A stretch of DNA of 64,000 nt, from positions 186,001-250,000 of the forward strand of contig NZ_NMUN01000009.1 in NCBI RefSeq assembly GCF_002812725.1. Reading direction: 5' to 3'. Made by a program: the position numbers and the translations under genes. The notes below the pieces were generated by a model. That model made no database searches. It was given only the letters and a program-made list of their open reading frames with translations, and was not told the origin of the DNA. Source of the stretch: Microbacterium sp. BR1 (GTDB lineage Bacteria; Actinomycetota; Actinomycetes; Actinomycetales; Microbacteriaceae). Shown piece after piece: positions 27,269-36,237 of the stretch; the stretch's first letter is position 1; each line of letters opens with the position of its first letter.

Positions 27269-28510
27269 TCAGGCTGTGAGGGCCCGAAGGTCGGGTTCGA
27301 TCACCTCCTCTGTGGTGGGTTCGCCGACGCGGCGTGCGGCGGCGAGGGCGTCGAGGCCGAGGTAGCGGCGTTGCTCGGCCCACTCGTCGTGTTGCTCGGC
27401 GAGGACGGCGCCGACGAGCCGGATGATCGCGTCGCGGTTCGGGAAGATGCCCACGACGTCGGTGCGGCGGCGGATCTCCCGGTTGAGGCGTTCGTTCGGA
27501 TTGTTGGACCAGATCTGCCGCCAGATGCTCTTCGGGAACGCGGTGAACGCGAGGATCTCCTCACGTGCGGCCTCGAGGTGCTCGAACGACCTGGGGAGCT
27601 TGTGCTCGAGCGCGTCCAGGACGCGGTCGAACTGGGCGTGCACGGACTCCGCGTCGGGCTGGTCGAAAACCGTGCCCAGCAGGGTCTTCACCCATGGCCA
27701 CGAGGACTTTGGGGTCACGCTCATCAGGTTCGCCGCGTAGTGGGTTCTGCACCTCTGCCAGGACCCGCCGACGGTCGCGCCGATCGCTGCGACCAGACCT
27801 GCGTGTGCGTCGGACGTGACGAGCTTCACGCCGGTCAGGCCTCTCGCGACGAGGTCGCGCCAGAACGTCAGCCAGCCGGCGCCGTCTTCGGTCGAGTTGA
27901 CTTGCAGACCGAGGATCTCGCGGTAGCCGTCGGCGTTCACGCCGGTCGCGACCAGCACCGCGACCTTCACGACCCGGCCGCCCTCGCGGACCTTCATGGT
28001 GAGCGCGTCGGCGGCGACGAACGAGTACGGGCCGGCGTCCAACGGCCGGGTGCGGAACGCGGTCACCTGCTCGTCAAGGTCGCGCGCCATCTCCGACACC
28101 TGCGACTTCGACAGCCCGGTGATCCCGAGGGTCTTCACCAGGTCATCCATCCGACGGGTGGACACGCCGAGGAGGTAGCTGGTCGCGACCACGGTGGTCA
28201 GTGCGGCCTCCGCGCGGCGGCGGCGTTCCAGCAGCCACTCCGGGAAGTAGGTGCCCTGCCGGAGCTTGGGGATCTTCACGTCGATGGTCCCGGCGCGGGT
28301 GTCGAAGTCGCGGTGGCGGTAACCGTTGCGACGGTTCACCCTGTCGTCGCTGATCGTGCCGTAAGCGGCGCCGCAGATCTGGTCCGCGTCCGCGGATAGC
28401 AGCTGGTTGATGAACGTGCCGAGCATCTCCCGCAGCAGATCGGGAGACGCCTGCGCGAGGTGGTCTTCGAGGAAGCGGGCAGGGTCGATATCGTGGGGTG
28501 AGACGGTCAT
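27269..28510 (-). CDS. IS256-family transposase
   Basis: A complete 413-aa mutator-type DDE transposase. Acidic residues lie in FVAADALTMKV, VTSDAHAGL and SNNPNERLNREI, which also carries the family's NxxERxNxEI signature. ATG 28510 is preceded by AAAGGACCCC. Reading frame and length are intact, so the element may still be active. Confidence 0.95.
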   Translation of the reverse strand: MTVSPHDIDPARFLEDHLAQASPDLLREMLGTFINQLLSADADQICGAAYGTISDDRVNRRNGYRHRDFDTRAGTIDVKIPKLRQGTYFPEWLLERRRRAEAALTTVVATSYLLGVSTRRMDDLVKTLGITGLSKSQVSEMARDLDEQVTAFRTRPLDAGPYSFVAADALTMKVREGGRVVKVAVLVATGVNADGYREILGLQVNSTEDGAGWLTFWRDLVARGLTGVKLVTSDAHAGLVAAIGATVGGSWQRCRTHYAANLMSVTPKSSWPWVKTLLGTVFDQPDAESVHAQFDRVLDALEHKLPRSFEHLEAAREEILAFTAFPKSIWRQIWSNNPNERLNREIRRRTDVVGIFPNRDAIIRLVGAVLAEQHDEWAEQRRYLGLDALAAARRVGEPTTEEVIEPDLRALTA

Positions 28511-28562
28511 CGTCGGGGTCCTTTCGAGATGGATGTGAAGAGTTCTCTCGAAGGATCACGCG

Positions 28563-28598
28563 GTGACCGTCGCTACGTCCGCAGCGACACGGTCACCC
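28563..28598. repeat. Hairpin inside the right end of the IS
   Basis: GGTGACCGT and AGCGACGGTCACC-type arms (on the transposase strand) form a stem of about 13 bp with a small bulge. It lies between the IS end and the transposase start, where such hairpins can shield the transposase from read-through. Confidence 0.45.
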
Positions 28599-28956
28599 GA
28601 TCCGTACACCACCTTGCCGGACGCCACCTGCGGGAGTTCGGAAGTGCGGTGATCACGGAGCGGCGGAGCTCGTCTTCCGTAGACCCGCGCAATGTGTCCG
28701 CGTGAGCCAGGAGTAGATCGATCGCGACGCGGATCAGCGTGTTCTCTGTGATGCGTTCCGTTTTGACGCGTCGGCGCCGCATCACCGTTTTGGTGAGAGT
28801 GGAGAGTGCGGCATCCTGGTCGGCCCGCAGGCGCGCGTCCTTACGCACCAGTCGCGCAAACTTCGCCAGTCCGCGTTCCTCGACCGGCAGCTCTGTCTGC
28901 ATCCGGGCGCGCACGTCACTCAGGCGTTGGCCGAGTTCGATCTTGCCCATGGTCAC
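28573..28956 (-). CDS. Small ParA partner protein, 3' end altered by the IS
   Basis: About 127 residues, basic and helical, with a likely arginine-rich DNA-binding segment (TKTVMRRRRVKTERITE). Position directly after parA, with a GTGA overlap at 28953-28956, suggests a ParB-like centromere-binding partner; no ParB domain is seen. The native sequence runs through ELRRSVITALPNSR; the final dozen or so residues come from the IS256 end. Function may survive because only the tail is changed. Confidence 0.65.
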   Translation of the reverse strand: MTMGKIELGQRLSDVRARMQTELPVEERGLAKFARLVRKDARLRADQDAALSTLTKTVMRRRRVKTERITENTLIRVAIDLLLAHADTLRGSTEDELRRSVITALPNSRRWRPARWCTDRVTVSLRT

Positions 28957-29612
28957 CACCGCCCGATGCCCGTGAGGGCGACTTGTTCGGACACCTCGAG
29001 CCCGACCCGCGTGATGTCGGCGATGGCGCCCGCCGTGTGGCGGTTGTCGCGGACCGTGGTCACCAGGTGCCCGAGCACGGGCGCGTCAGCCTGTGTCTTG
29101 TATTGACGTAGGTAGGCGTCCAGGCGCGGAATCCCCCACGTCGTGTCGAGCAGGTCTCGCCACGCCTTCAGCTGCGCAGGGATGCGGGGGTCGATACGGT
29201 TCAGCAGCACCGCATGGCGCATCTGGCGCGGCTCGATCAGGCGCGCGATGGTCCGCATCGTGGGCTCAACCGCGAGGGCTTCCGGCGTCAGCGACACGAT
29301 CGCGTAGTCGGCCGCGTCCAGCACGGTCTCCAACACCGGAGTGTCTTCGAGGCTGCCGGGGGTGTCGACCAGGAGGAAGTCATACTCCGCGTGCAACTCA
29401 CGCATCCGGGTGAGCACCTTCGGGTTCTGGTTGCCGGCGAAGTCAAACGGCAACCGATCCCTGATGTTCTCCGACCACCACACCGTCGACTGCTGCCGGT
29501 CAACGTCCACCACCAACACTCGATGTCGACGCGACAGCGCCGCGCCCAACTGCATCGTGACAGTCGTCTTGCCGACGCCGCCCTTCTGGTTTGCAACAGC
29601 GATCACTCGCAC
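28953..29612 (-). CDS. ParA family partition ATPase
   Basis: A 219-aa Walker-type ATPase of the plasmid partition/MinD superfamily. The deviant Walker A KGGVGKTT is near residues 10-17, with VVDVDRQQS and LLVDTPGS after it. It moves plasmid DNA or other cargo in the cell with a small DNA-binding partner, here probably the gene immediately downstream. It is divergent from the HTH gene at 29727 and shares its promoter region. A truncated second copy of its first 31 or so codons survives at 35995-36129. Confidence 0.9.
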   Translation of the reverse strand: MRVIAVANQKGGVGKTTVTMQLGAALSRRHRVLVVDVDRQQSTVWWSENIRDRLPFDFAGNQNPKVLTRMRELHAEYDFLLVDTPGSLEDTPVLETVLDAADYAIVSLTPEALAVEPTMRTIARLIEPRQMRHAVLLNRIDPRIPAQLKAWRDLLDTTWGIPRLDAYLRQYKTQADAPVLGHLVTTVRDNRHTAGAIADITRVGLEVSEQVALTGIGRW

Positions 29613-30316
29613 GGCGACCTCCTATTTGCGGAACTCGTTACGGTCTTGACAGCAGTACACTCCTAAGTCGTATAGTCAGTCAAGAGCAATCTGCGGAATG
29701 CATGTGCGGTACGGCAAACTAAGGGGGTGAAGGTCGACGTGAAGACACTCGACGGCAAGAGCATGTCCGCGCAGCGCGCGACAGAGCCGGTCGGGTCCGC
29801 ACTGCGTATCGCGCCAGGGTTTGTCGCAACCACTGTCGATGACACGGCCGGCGTAGAGACGACACTCGAGGCGCACTACCTCGCCGAACGAGGCCGCTAC
29901 GTCATCACCACCATCACCAACCGTGCAATCGCCACCGACTTCAGCGAAGACCGGTTGAAGCACACCGCCCCACAGGCGATCCTGCGCGCGGCCATCCCGC
30001 ACTGTGTCGCATTGCTGCTCGATGACAGTGCGCAGGCGAAGTGGACGACGGTCGCGGACCTCACGACCACCGATCGGCGGATCGTCCCGCTGTGGATGGC
30101 CCAGGCGGTCGTCAAGCGTGGGATGAAGGACGAGCGCTGGCAGGTCATTGAGATCCTGTACGGCATCGCCGCACTCGCAGATCTGCCGCCCGTCAAGCTC
30201 ATCGCGCTTGAGCTCGATGTCCCGGAGCGCACCGCCTCAGACTGGATCCAGAAAGCACGCGCCGCGGGCTGGCTGGTCGGCATGACGTCCAATGTCGGCC
30301 GACCTGCCGGTGGTTG
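29527..30316. repeat. Full copy of a duplicated parA/HTH locus
   Basis: Covers the 5' end of parA, the divergent promoter and the HTH gene. The second copy (36038-36540) is highly similar but lacks 288 nt of the HTH gene. The two copies are in direct orientation and bracket the coaBC-to-panB genes. Confidence 0.85.
29646..29676 (+). promoter_or_regulatory. Divergent promoter region of parA and the HTH gene
   Basis: Forward: TTGACA (29646-29651), 19-bp spacer, TATAGT (29671-29676). The reverse strand carries TTGACT, 18 bp, TGTACT for parA in the same bases. The region is flanked by CTTGAC/GTCAAG. A near-identical copy occurs at 36157-36187. Confidence 0.6.
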
Positions 30317-30317
30317 A
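29727..30317 (+). CDS. Putative DNA-binding protein of the parA locus (196 aa)
   Basis: No named family recognised. The C-terminus contains a helix-turn-helix (LDVPERTASDWIQKARAAGW) preceded by a helical region. It starts at a GTG directly after AAGGGG; the later GTG 29739 is better spaced from that site and may be used. It overlaps the small HTH gene downstream by 26 nt. Divergence from parA across a shared palindromic promoter suggests an autoregulating control protein of the partition locus. An internally deleted 100-aa copy lies at 36238. Confidence 0.65.
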   Translation: MKVDVKTLDGKSMSAQRATEPVGSALRIAPGFVATTVDDTAGVETTLEAHYLAERGRYVITTITNRAIATDFSEDRLKHTAPQAILRAAIPHCVALLLDDSAQAKWTTVADLTTTDRRIVPLWMAQAVVKRGMKDERWQVIEILYGIAALADLPPVKLIALELDVPERTASDWIQKARAAGWLVGMTSNVGRPAGG

Positions 30318-30528
30318 TTCCCTCACACTCCCCACGACCCTCGTCGCAGTCGACGACGCGACGGCCGCCGCGATCCTCGGGCTGAGTCCCTCGCGACTAC
30401 GCCATCACGTGCGCCTCGGCAACGTCGCTCCCCATTTCTCTGGCACCAAGCCGTTGTATCTGATCTCCGAACTGGAACGCTTCGTGGAGCATCTGCCGAC
30501 CCATCCCGAACATCTACCCACGGTGTAG
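30292..30528 (+). CDS. Small excisionase/MerR-like helix-turn-helix protein
   Basis: A 78-aa protein with a single DNA-binding motif (DDATAAAILGLSPSRLRHHV) followed by a beta-wing-like segment, as in excisionases and small plasmid regulators. It overlaps the end of the 196-aa gene. The corresponding gene is absent after the second locus copy at 36540. Confidence 0.65.
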   Translation: MSADLPVVDSLTLPTTLVAVDDATAAAILGLSPSRLRHHVRLGNVAPHFSGTKPLYLISELERFVEHLPTHPEHLPTV

Positions 30529-30638
30529 CTCAGTCGTCGGGCTGCGCGCTTGTGGCATTCGGCGGTCGAGTAGTCTGCGATTGATCGCAGACCGATGCGC
30601 ATGAGACGACGCGTGTCCACCCTTGCCATAGAGGAACC

Positions 30639-31883
30639 ATGAGCCAATCATTAAACATCGTCGTAGGTGTGACAGGTGGCATCGCCGCTTACAAGACCGT
30701 GCAGGTGGTGCGGGACCTCGTCTTGGCCGGGCATTCCGTACGGGTGATCGCGACCGAGTCCGCGTTGCGGTTTGTCGGCGCGCCGACGTGGGAGGCGATC
30801 AGCCGGAACCCGCTCTCCACGTCGATCTTCGACGATGTGGCCGCGGTGCGTCACGTCAGTCTGGGGCAACAAGCGCACGTCATCGTGATCGCTCCGGCGA
30901 CGGCCAACACCCTCGCAAAGCTCGCCGCCGGCATTGCCGACAACCTTCTGGGAACGACGGTGCTGGCCAGCAACGCACCCTTGGTGGTGGCCCCAGCAAT
31001 GCACACCGAGATGTGGACACACCCGGCGACCGCCGCGAACATCGCCACTCTACGAGCTCGCGGGGTGATTCTGGTCGGACCGAACTCGGGACGACTCACC
31101 GGCAACGACATCGGGCCGGGGCGAATGAGCGAGCCCGACGCCATCGTGTCCGCGACAATCGCTGCCGCATCGACTGTCGTGACGCGCGCGGCATCCGACG
31201 ATCTCACCGGGCGACGGGTCCTCGTGACCGCGGGCGGCACCCGCGAGCCGATCGATCCGGTGCGGTACCTCGCGAATCGCTCGAGCGGCAAACAAGGCGT
31301 CGCGATCGCCCTCGCCGCAGCCGCGCGTGGGGCCGAGGTGACAGTCATTGCCGCGCACATGGATGCGGAACCCGCCGCAGCTCTCAAGAACTCCGGTCTC
31401 CACACAGTCGACGTGCACACCGCCGCTGATCTGGCCCGCGAGGTCGGCACCGCGGCGGGCACCGCATCGGTCGTGGTCATGGCCGCAGCCGTCGCCGACT
31501 TCACCCCAGCGCAGGTCTCTGACCGCAAAATCAAGAAGAACGCGCACGGGGAGACGCTCGAGCTGGCGCTCGTCCGCACAAAGGACGTACTCGGCGAGCT
31601 GGTCTCGCATCCGGTGCCGGGGCGGGTCGTGGTCGGATTCGCGGCCGAAACGGCGGCGGATCGCGACGAGCTCGTGACGCTCGCCCGCGAGAAGCTCTCC
31701 CGCAAACCCGCCGACCTCCTGGTGGCCAACCCCGTCGGGCATGACAAGGGGTTCGGCACGGATGACAACGAGGCACTCATCTTCGCAGCATCCGGGGCGG
31801 TCGTGGCCGAGGTCTCCGGCAGCAAGCGCGTCGTGGCCGACGCCATCCTCGACCGCGTGGTCGAGCTGCTCGACCGCGAGTGA
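30639..31883 (+). CDS. coaBC: Bifunctional phosphopantothenoylcysteine decarboxylase / phosphopantothenate-cysteine ligase
   Basis: A 414-aa bifunctional enzyme for steps 2 and 3 of CoA synthesis from pantothenate. The N-terminal CoaC flavoprotein domain has GVTGGIAAYKT, the active-site histidine in VRHVSLG, and the substrate clamp APAMHTEMW. The C-terminal CoaB domain begins at VTAGGTREPIDPVR and contains NRSSGKQG and the KIKK lysine segment. The length is normal and no disruption is seen. ATG 30639 has GAGGAACC upstream. It is the first of six CoA/pantothenate genes lying between two copies of a partition-locus repeat. Confidence 0.95.
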   Translation: MSQSLNIVVGVTGGIAAYKTVQVVRDLVLAGHSVRVIATESALRFVGAPTWEAISRNPLSTSIFDDVAAVRHVSLGQQAHVIVIAPATANTLAKLAAGIADNLLGTTVLASNAPLVVAPAMHTEMWTHPATAANIATLRARGVILVGPNSGRLTGNDIGPGRMSEPDAIVSATIAAASTVVTRAASDDLTGRRVLVTAGGTREPIDPVRYLANRSSGKQGVAIALAAAARGAEVTVIAAHMDAEPAAALKNSGLHTVDVHTAADLAREVGTAAGTASVVVMAAAVADFTPAQVSDRKIKKNAHGETLELALVRTKDVLGELVSHPVPGRVVVGFAAETAADRDELVTLAREKLSRKPADLLVANPVGHDKGFGTDDNEALIFAASGAVVAEVSGSKRVVADAILDRVVELLDRE

Positions 31884-31923
31884 GTTGAAACCCGAGCACC
31901 GGTCCGCTCGAGACCATGGTGCC

Positions 31924-32874
31924 ATGATCAGCTCCGTCGATCCTGCCGCGCCCGCACGGACGCTGTACCGCAAGATCGAACGATCCCAGTGGGCAGATCT
32001 GGCACCGGGGATGGAGCAGCCCCTGACCGAGCGGGAGATCTCGCAACTGCGCGGACTCGGCGACCACCTCGACATCGACGAGGTGCGCGACGTCTACCTC
32101 CCGCTCAGCAAGCTACTCAGCCTTTACGCACGGTCCACCAGAGCTCTGGACTCCCGGACGAGCGCCTTCGTGGGGGAACCTCCCACCGCCACTCCGTTCG
32201 TGATCGGCGTCGCCGGTTCAGTGGCGGTCGGCAAGTCCACCATCGCCAGGCTGCTGCGGGATCTGCTCAGTCGCTGGGCCGACACGCCACGCGTCGAACT
32301 CGTCACTACAGACGGCTTCCTCTACCCGAATGCCGAGCTCGCGCGCCGGGGGCTCATGAGGCGGAAGGGATTCCCCGAGTCCTATGACCGCCGCGCGCTC
32401 GTTCAGTTCCTCCGACAGGTCAAGAGCGGTGCACCCGAAGTCGAGGCCCCGGTCTACTCCCACCTTCACTACGACATCGTGGATGGCGCACGGGTGACGG
32501 TGAGCAGGCCGGATGTCGTCATCGTCGAAGGCCTGAACGTGCTGCAACCTCCCCGGGACACCGACGGCGTATCGATCAGCGAACTCTTCGACTTCTCGAT
32601 CTACGTGGATGCCGACACCGACGACATCGGCCGTTGGTACATCGACCGATTCATGACCCTCAGACAGGGCGCCTTCAGCAACCCGGACTCTTACTTCACC
32701 GTGTACGCCGACCTCACCGACGAAGCGGCGATTCAGACCGCGAAGGGGTTTTGGAACGGCATCAACCTGCCGAACCTCCAGGCGAATGTACTGCCGACGA
32801 GACAGCGGGCACGACTCATCCTCCGCAAGGGGTCAGACCACGCGGTGGAGAGAGTACTGCTCAGGAAGCTGTGA
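31924..32874 (+). CDS. coaA: Type I pantothenate kinase
   Basis: A 316-aa type I (CoaA/PanK-I) kinase that phosphorylates pantothenate, the regulated first step of CoA synthesis. The P-loop GVAGSVAVGKST lies near residue 97. TTDGFLYPN, RRKGFPESYD and the VEGLNVLQ segment of the family follow. The gene begins 40 bp after coaBC and runs the same way. It appears complete. Confidence 0.95.
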   Translation: MISSVDPAAPARTLYRKIERSQWADLAPGMEQPLTEREISQLRGLGDHLDIDEVRDVYLPLSKLLSLYARSTRALDSRTSAFVGEPPTATPFVIGVAGSVAVGKSTIARLLRDLLSRWADTPRVELVTTDGFLYPNAELARRGLMRRKGFPESYDRRALVQFLRQVKSGAPEVEAPVYSHLHYDIVDGARVTVSRPDVVIVEGLNVLQPPRDTDGVSISELFDFSIYVDADTDDIGRWYIDRFMTLRQGAFSNPDSYFTVYADLTDEAAIQTAKGFWNGINLPNLQANVLPTRQRARLILRKGSDHAVERVLLRKL

Positions 32875-32882
32875 CCCTGCTT

Positions 32883-32911
32883 TTGCACTTGGTGCATAAA
32901 CCATCGATACT
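32883..32911 (+). promoter_or_regulatory. Sigma70-type promoter for the pan operon
   Basis: TTGCAC (32883-32888), a 17-bp spacer, and GATACT (32906-32911), shortly before the DUF2520 gene. The -35 region overlaps a small inverted repeat TGCAC-TTG-GTGCA that could be an operator. Confidence 0.55.
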
Positions 32912-32926
32912 GAGCACAGGTCAGCT

Positions 32927-33712
32927 GTGTCGCTCGGCCATCCACACATGATCCCCCTTCCCTCACACCCACGCACCGCCCCCATGACTGTCACCGTCGT
33001 CGGCGGTGGGCGACTCGGGCGTCCGCTCGCGCGCGCACTCCGTGCTGCGGGAGCGGTCGTGCACGGGCCGATGATGAGGGGCGAGACCGTCCCTTCGGCG
33101 GACGTCGTCCTGCTGTGCGTGACCGATGGAGAGATCGCTGGCGCGGCCGACATGCTTCACGGCTCGGCGGCTCTCATCGGCTCCGTGTCTGGAGCGAACC
33201 CCCTTGCCGAGCTTGACGTGGACTTCGGGTGGCACCCGCTGCAAACCTTCGTCGGCGACGAAGGACCTGACGCGTTCCGCGGGATCGGCTGCGCCATCGC
33301 CGGGAAGTCCGTCGATGCCCTCGCGGTCGCCCAGCAGCTGGCGGACCTGCTCGGCGCCCACGCGTTCCCGGTCGCCGACGACCAGCGGGCCGCGTATCAC
33401 GCCGCCGCGTCGATCGCGTCGAACTTCACCGTCACCCTCCTGGCTGCGGCCGAAAATGTCGCCGCGGGCGCAGGGCTCACCCCGGCGGAGGCGCGTGCGC
33501 TCCTCGCCCCATTGGTGCGCCGCACGATCGAAAACTGGGCAGTGCGGGGCCCGGAGGCGGCGCTCACCGGTCCGGTGTCGCGGGGCGACGAACGCACGGT
33601 AACCCGGCAGCGCGACGCGATCGCCGGACGATCTCCCGAGGTGCTCCCGCTGTTCGACGTCTTGTGCGAAAGCACGCGGGGGCTCGCTAAGAAGGGCAGG
33701 GCCACCGCATGA
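32927..33712 (+). CDS. Rossmann-like / DUF2520 domain protein, possible ketopantoate reductase
   Basis: A 261-aa reductase-like protein. It has an N-terminal Rossmann domain (VTVVGGGRLGRPLARAL) and a helical DUF2520 C-terminal domain with NFTVTLLAAAENVAAGAGL. Genes of this type sit beside panC in many actinobacteria. Here the cluster contains no classical panE, so a role reducing ketopantoate to pantoate is plausible but inferred. The start is uncertain: GTG 32927, ATG 32948 and ATG 32984 are all possible. The stop overlaps panC by 4 nt. Confidence 0.8.
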   Translation: MSLGHPHMIPLPSHPRTAPMTVTVVGGGRLGRPLARALRAAGAVVHGPMMRGETVPSADVVLLCVTDGEIAGAADMLHGSAALIGSVSGANPLAELDVDFGWHPLQTFVGDEGPDAFRGIGCAIAGKSVDALAVAQQLADLLGAHAFPVADDQRAAYHAAASIASNFTVTLLAAAENVAAGAGLTPAEARALLAPLVRRTIENWAVRGPEAALTGPVSRGDERTVTRQRDAIAGRSPEVLPLFDVLCESTRGLAKKGRATA

Positions 33713-34560
33713 GAATCATCCGCGACATCGCCGAGGTGCGCGACGCGCTCCGCAACGCTCGCGACGGCGGGAGCAACGTTGGACTGGTTCCCACCATGGG
33801 AGCCCTCCACGAAGGCCATCTGTCGCTCGTGCGTCAGGCTCGCGCCGAGACTGATCTCGTCGTCGTGTCGCTCTTCGTCAACCCGACCCAATTCGCCGCG
33901 AACGAAGACCTCGGCGCGTACCCGCGCGATGAAGCCCGCGACGCGGAACTCGCCGACGGGGCAGGCGCCGACATCCTGTTCGCTCCCCCAGCAGACCAGA
34001 TCTACCCGGGCGGATATGCGACGACCGTGCACGTCTCCGGGATCACCGAGGTGCTATGCGGGGCGGCTCGGGGGCCAGAGCACTTCGACGGCGTCGCCAC
34101 CGTCGTAACCAAGCTGCTGCACATCGTCGCACCCGACTCGGCCTACTTCGGGCAGAAGGACGCGCAGCAGGTGCTCGTGATCCGCCGGGTGGTCCGGGAC
34201 CTCAACATTCCCGTGCGCATCGTGGCCTGCCCGATCGTGCGCGAGCGCGACGGCCTCGCGATGAGCTCACGCAACGTCTATCTCGATCCCGCCGCGCGTG
34301 AGCGCGCCACAGCACTTAATCGGGCGTTGGATGCCGCGGCCAGACTCGTCGCTCAAGGAGAAACGCGAGCGGATACGGTGCTCCAGGCAGCGCGCTCCGT
34401 CCTGGCTGCCGCGGACATCGACCCGGAATACCTCGAACTGCGCTCACCCGACGATCTCCGCATCCTCGACAGCGTCGGCGACTCGGCGCTGCTCGCGGTC
34501 GCTGCGCAGGTCGGACGAGCACGCCTGATCGACAACCGAATCCTGGAGGCGACCCGCTAA
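33709..34560 (+). CDS. panC: Pantoate-beta-alanine ligase (pantothenate synthetase)
   Basis: A 283-aa ligase that joins pantoate and beta-alanine using ATP. The nucleotide-binding HxGH motif lies in [12 protein letters not shown] and the KMSKS-like loop in [11 protein letters not shown]. It overlaps the DUF2520 gene by 4 nt and panD by 1 nt (TAATG), so the operon is tightly coupled. It appears complete. Confidence 0.96.
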   Translation: MRIIRDIAEVRDALRNARDGGSNVGLVPTMGALHEGHLSLVRQARAETDLVVVSLFVNPTQFAANEDLGAYPRDEARDAELADGAGADILFAPPADQIYPGGYATTVHVSGITEVLCGAARGPEHFDGVATVVTKLLHIVAPDSAYFGQKDAQQVLVIRRVVRDLNIPVRIVACPIVRERDGLAMSSRNVYLDPAARERATALNRALDAAARLVAQGETRADTVLQAARSVLAAADIDPEYLELRSPDDLRILDSVGDSALLAVAAQVGRARLIDNRILEATR

Positions 34561-34955
34561 TGCGACGCACGATGCTGAAATCGAAGATCCACCGTGCGAC
34601 CATCACGGACAGCGATCTCAACTACGTCGGTTCGATCACGATCGACCCCCTTCTCCTCGATGCGGCCGACATCCGCGTCCACGAGCAGGTGCAGGTGCTC
34701 GACATCGACAACGGCGCCCGCTTCGAGACCTACGCGCTCCCCGGCACGCCCGGGAGCGGTGAGATCCAGATCAACGGCGCGGCAGCGCGCCTCGTCCACC
34801 ACGGCGACCTCGTGATCGTACTGACCTACGCCGACTACGACGAGGACGAGGTCGACTCGCACGACCCGATCGTGGTGCACGTCGATCACCGCAACGGCAT
34901 CATCGACGTCGACGACGCGGTCGCCGTCCTGCGAACGCCGGCCGTGCGCTCATGA
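34560..34955 (+). CDS. panD: Aspartate 1-decarboxylase precursor
   Basis: A 131-aa pyruvoyl-dependent enzyme that makes beta-alanine from aspartate. The self-cleavage site Gly-Ser is seen in NYVGSITID near residue 22-26, and the conserved [12 protein letters not shown] segment follows. It overlaps panC (1 nt) and panB (4 nt). Length and motifs are typical. Confidence 0.96.
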   Translation: MRRTMLKSKIHRATITDSDLNYVGSITIDPLLLDAADIRVHEQVQVLDIDNGARFETYALPGTPGSGEIQINGAAARLVHHGDLVIVLTYADYDEDEVDSHDPIVVHVDHRNGIIDVDDAVAVLRTPAVRS

Positions 34956-35857
34956 GCGCTCAGTCGGTCCCCGTGAGTTCGTCGAACGCCCGCGCACGGC
35001 GGACTATCGCCAGCCTCGCGGCGCAGAAGACCGCCGGTGAGCCGATCGTGATGGTCACCGCCTACGACTACCCGAGCGCACAGATCGCCGAAGCCGCCGG
35101 GGCCGACGTCGTGCTCGTCGGCGACTCGGCCGCGATGACCGTACTCGGATACGACAGCACGGTGCCGGTAACGGTCGAAGAGATGCTCATGCTCACCGCC
35201 GCGGTGCGCCGTGGCCTCTCGACCCCACTCCTGGTCGCCGACCTCCCCTTCGGTTCCTACGAGGGTTCCGACGAGCAGGCCATCGCGACCGCGCAACGGT
35301 TCATCAAATCGACCGGGTGCGACGCCGTCAAGATCGAACGCGGAGGATCCTCCGTCGACCGCGCCCGCGCCATCATCGGAGCGGGCATCCCCGTCATGGG
35401 CCACGTCGGACTCACCCCCCAGACCGCCGCCACGATCGACGGGTACCGATCGCAGGGGCGCACCGCCGAGGAAGGCCTCGCCATCCACGACAGTGCCCGA
35501 GAACTCCAGGACGCGGGGTGCTTCGCAATCGTGTTCGAAGCGATCCCCACTGCGGTAACGAACGCGATCACGCCACGTCTCGACATACCCGTCATCGGGA
35601 TTGGCGCAGGGCCGAACACGGACGGGCAAGTGCTCGTCTTCCATGACATTCTTGGCATCTATGACGGCCACGCAGCCCGCTTCGTAAAGCGCTACGCCGA
35701 ACTGCGCGGCCCGATGATCGCCGCGGTGACCGCATACGCTGACGACGTGCGCAGCCTCGCATACCCGCAGCCCGAGCACGGGTACAACCTCACCGCGTCG
35801 GAGGCCACCCGATTGGATCGACTGCTGACCGACCGGAGCCACATTCATCCCGACTAG
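34952..35857 (+). CDS. panB: 3-methyl-2-oxobutanoate hydroxymethyltransferase
   Basis: A 301-aa enzyme that makes ketopantoate from 2-oxoisovalerate and methylene-tetrahydrofolate. Family segments include [23 protein letters not shown] with the metal-binding aspartate, VKIERGGS, and MGHVGLTPQ. It is the last gene of the operon. With panC, panD, coaA, coaBC and the DUF2520 protein, it provides most of the route from 2-oxoisovalerate to phosphopantetheine. The stop lies about 180 bp before the second partition-locus repeat. Confidence 0.96.
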   Translation: MSAQSVPVSSSNARARRTIASLAAQKTAGEPIVMVTAYDYPSAQIAEAAGADVVLVGDSAAMTVLGYDSTVPVTVEEMLMLTAAVRRGLSTPLLVADLPFGSYEGSDEQAIATAQRFIKSTGCDAVKIERGGSSVDRARAIIGAGIPVMGHVGLTPQTAATIDGYRSQGRTAEEGLAIHDSARELQDAGCFAIVFEAIPTAVTNAITPRLDIPVIGIGAGPNTDGQVLVFHDILGIYDGHAARFVKRYAELRGPMIAAVTAYADDVRSLAYPQPEHGYNLTASEATRLDRLLTDRSHIHPD

Positions 35858-35994
35858 CCCGAGGGATGCGGAGCATCGCGCCCCACATACGTGGCCTGGC
35901 AGAGAGCCTTGAGCTGAGCTGGTTCCCCCGGCCGCGGCTGGCGCCGCGGGGGCGAGTACTCGAGCACGGGGCGCGTACGCCGATGACCAAGGCT

Positions 35995-36129
35995 CTACAC
36001 CTGGGCAACTTCGAGGCTGCGGGATCGCCGAGTTGTCCGACGCGAGAGCGCCGCACCCAACTGCATCGTGACGGTCGTCTTGCCGACGCCGTCCTTCTGG
36101 TTTGCCACAGCGATCGCTCGCACGACCAT
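35995..36129 (-). pseudogene. Truncated parA fragment
   Basis: A 44-codon frame beginning VVRAIAVANQK and continuing DGVGKTTVTMQLGAALSRR. This matches the first 31 or so residues of the ParA at 28953, with G changed to D in the Walker motif, then diverges and stops. It is the left part of the second, decayed copy of the parA/HTH locus. Confidence 0.85.
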
Positions 36130-36156
36130 CTCGTTGTTGCGGAACTTGTTAGGGCC

Positions 36157-36187
36157 TTGACAATAGTACACTCCTAAGTCGTATAGT
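36157..36187 (+). promoter_or_regulatory. Second copy of the parA/HTH divergent promoter
   Basis: TTGACA (36157-36162), a 19-bp spacer, TATAGT (36182-36187), identical in layout to 29646-29676. Confidence 0.55.
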
Positions 36188-36237
36188 CAGTCAGAAGCAA
36201 TCTGCGGAATGCATGTGCGGTAAGGCGAACTAAGGGG

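Larger units (their letters stand above)
27226..28618 (-). mobile_element. IS256-family insertion sequence
   Basis: A single-transposase element of about 1.39 kb, the usual size. The ends share an inverted GTGGTGTA core (27231-27238 and reverse complement at 28605-28612), with weaker matches around it, so the outer limits are approximate. No clean target duplication is visible. The right end falls inside the gene at 28573-28956, which therefore has IS-encoded codons at its end. Confidence 0.75.

Noticed and set aside
27226..28618. Target-site duplication of the IS256 element
   Set aside because: Flanking 8-mers were compared for several possible end positions and none match.
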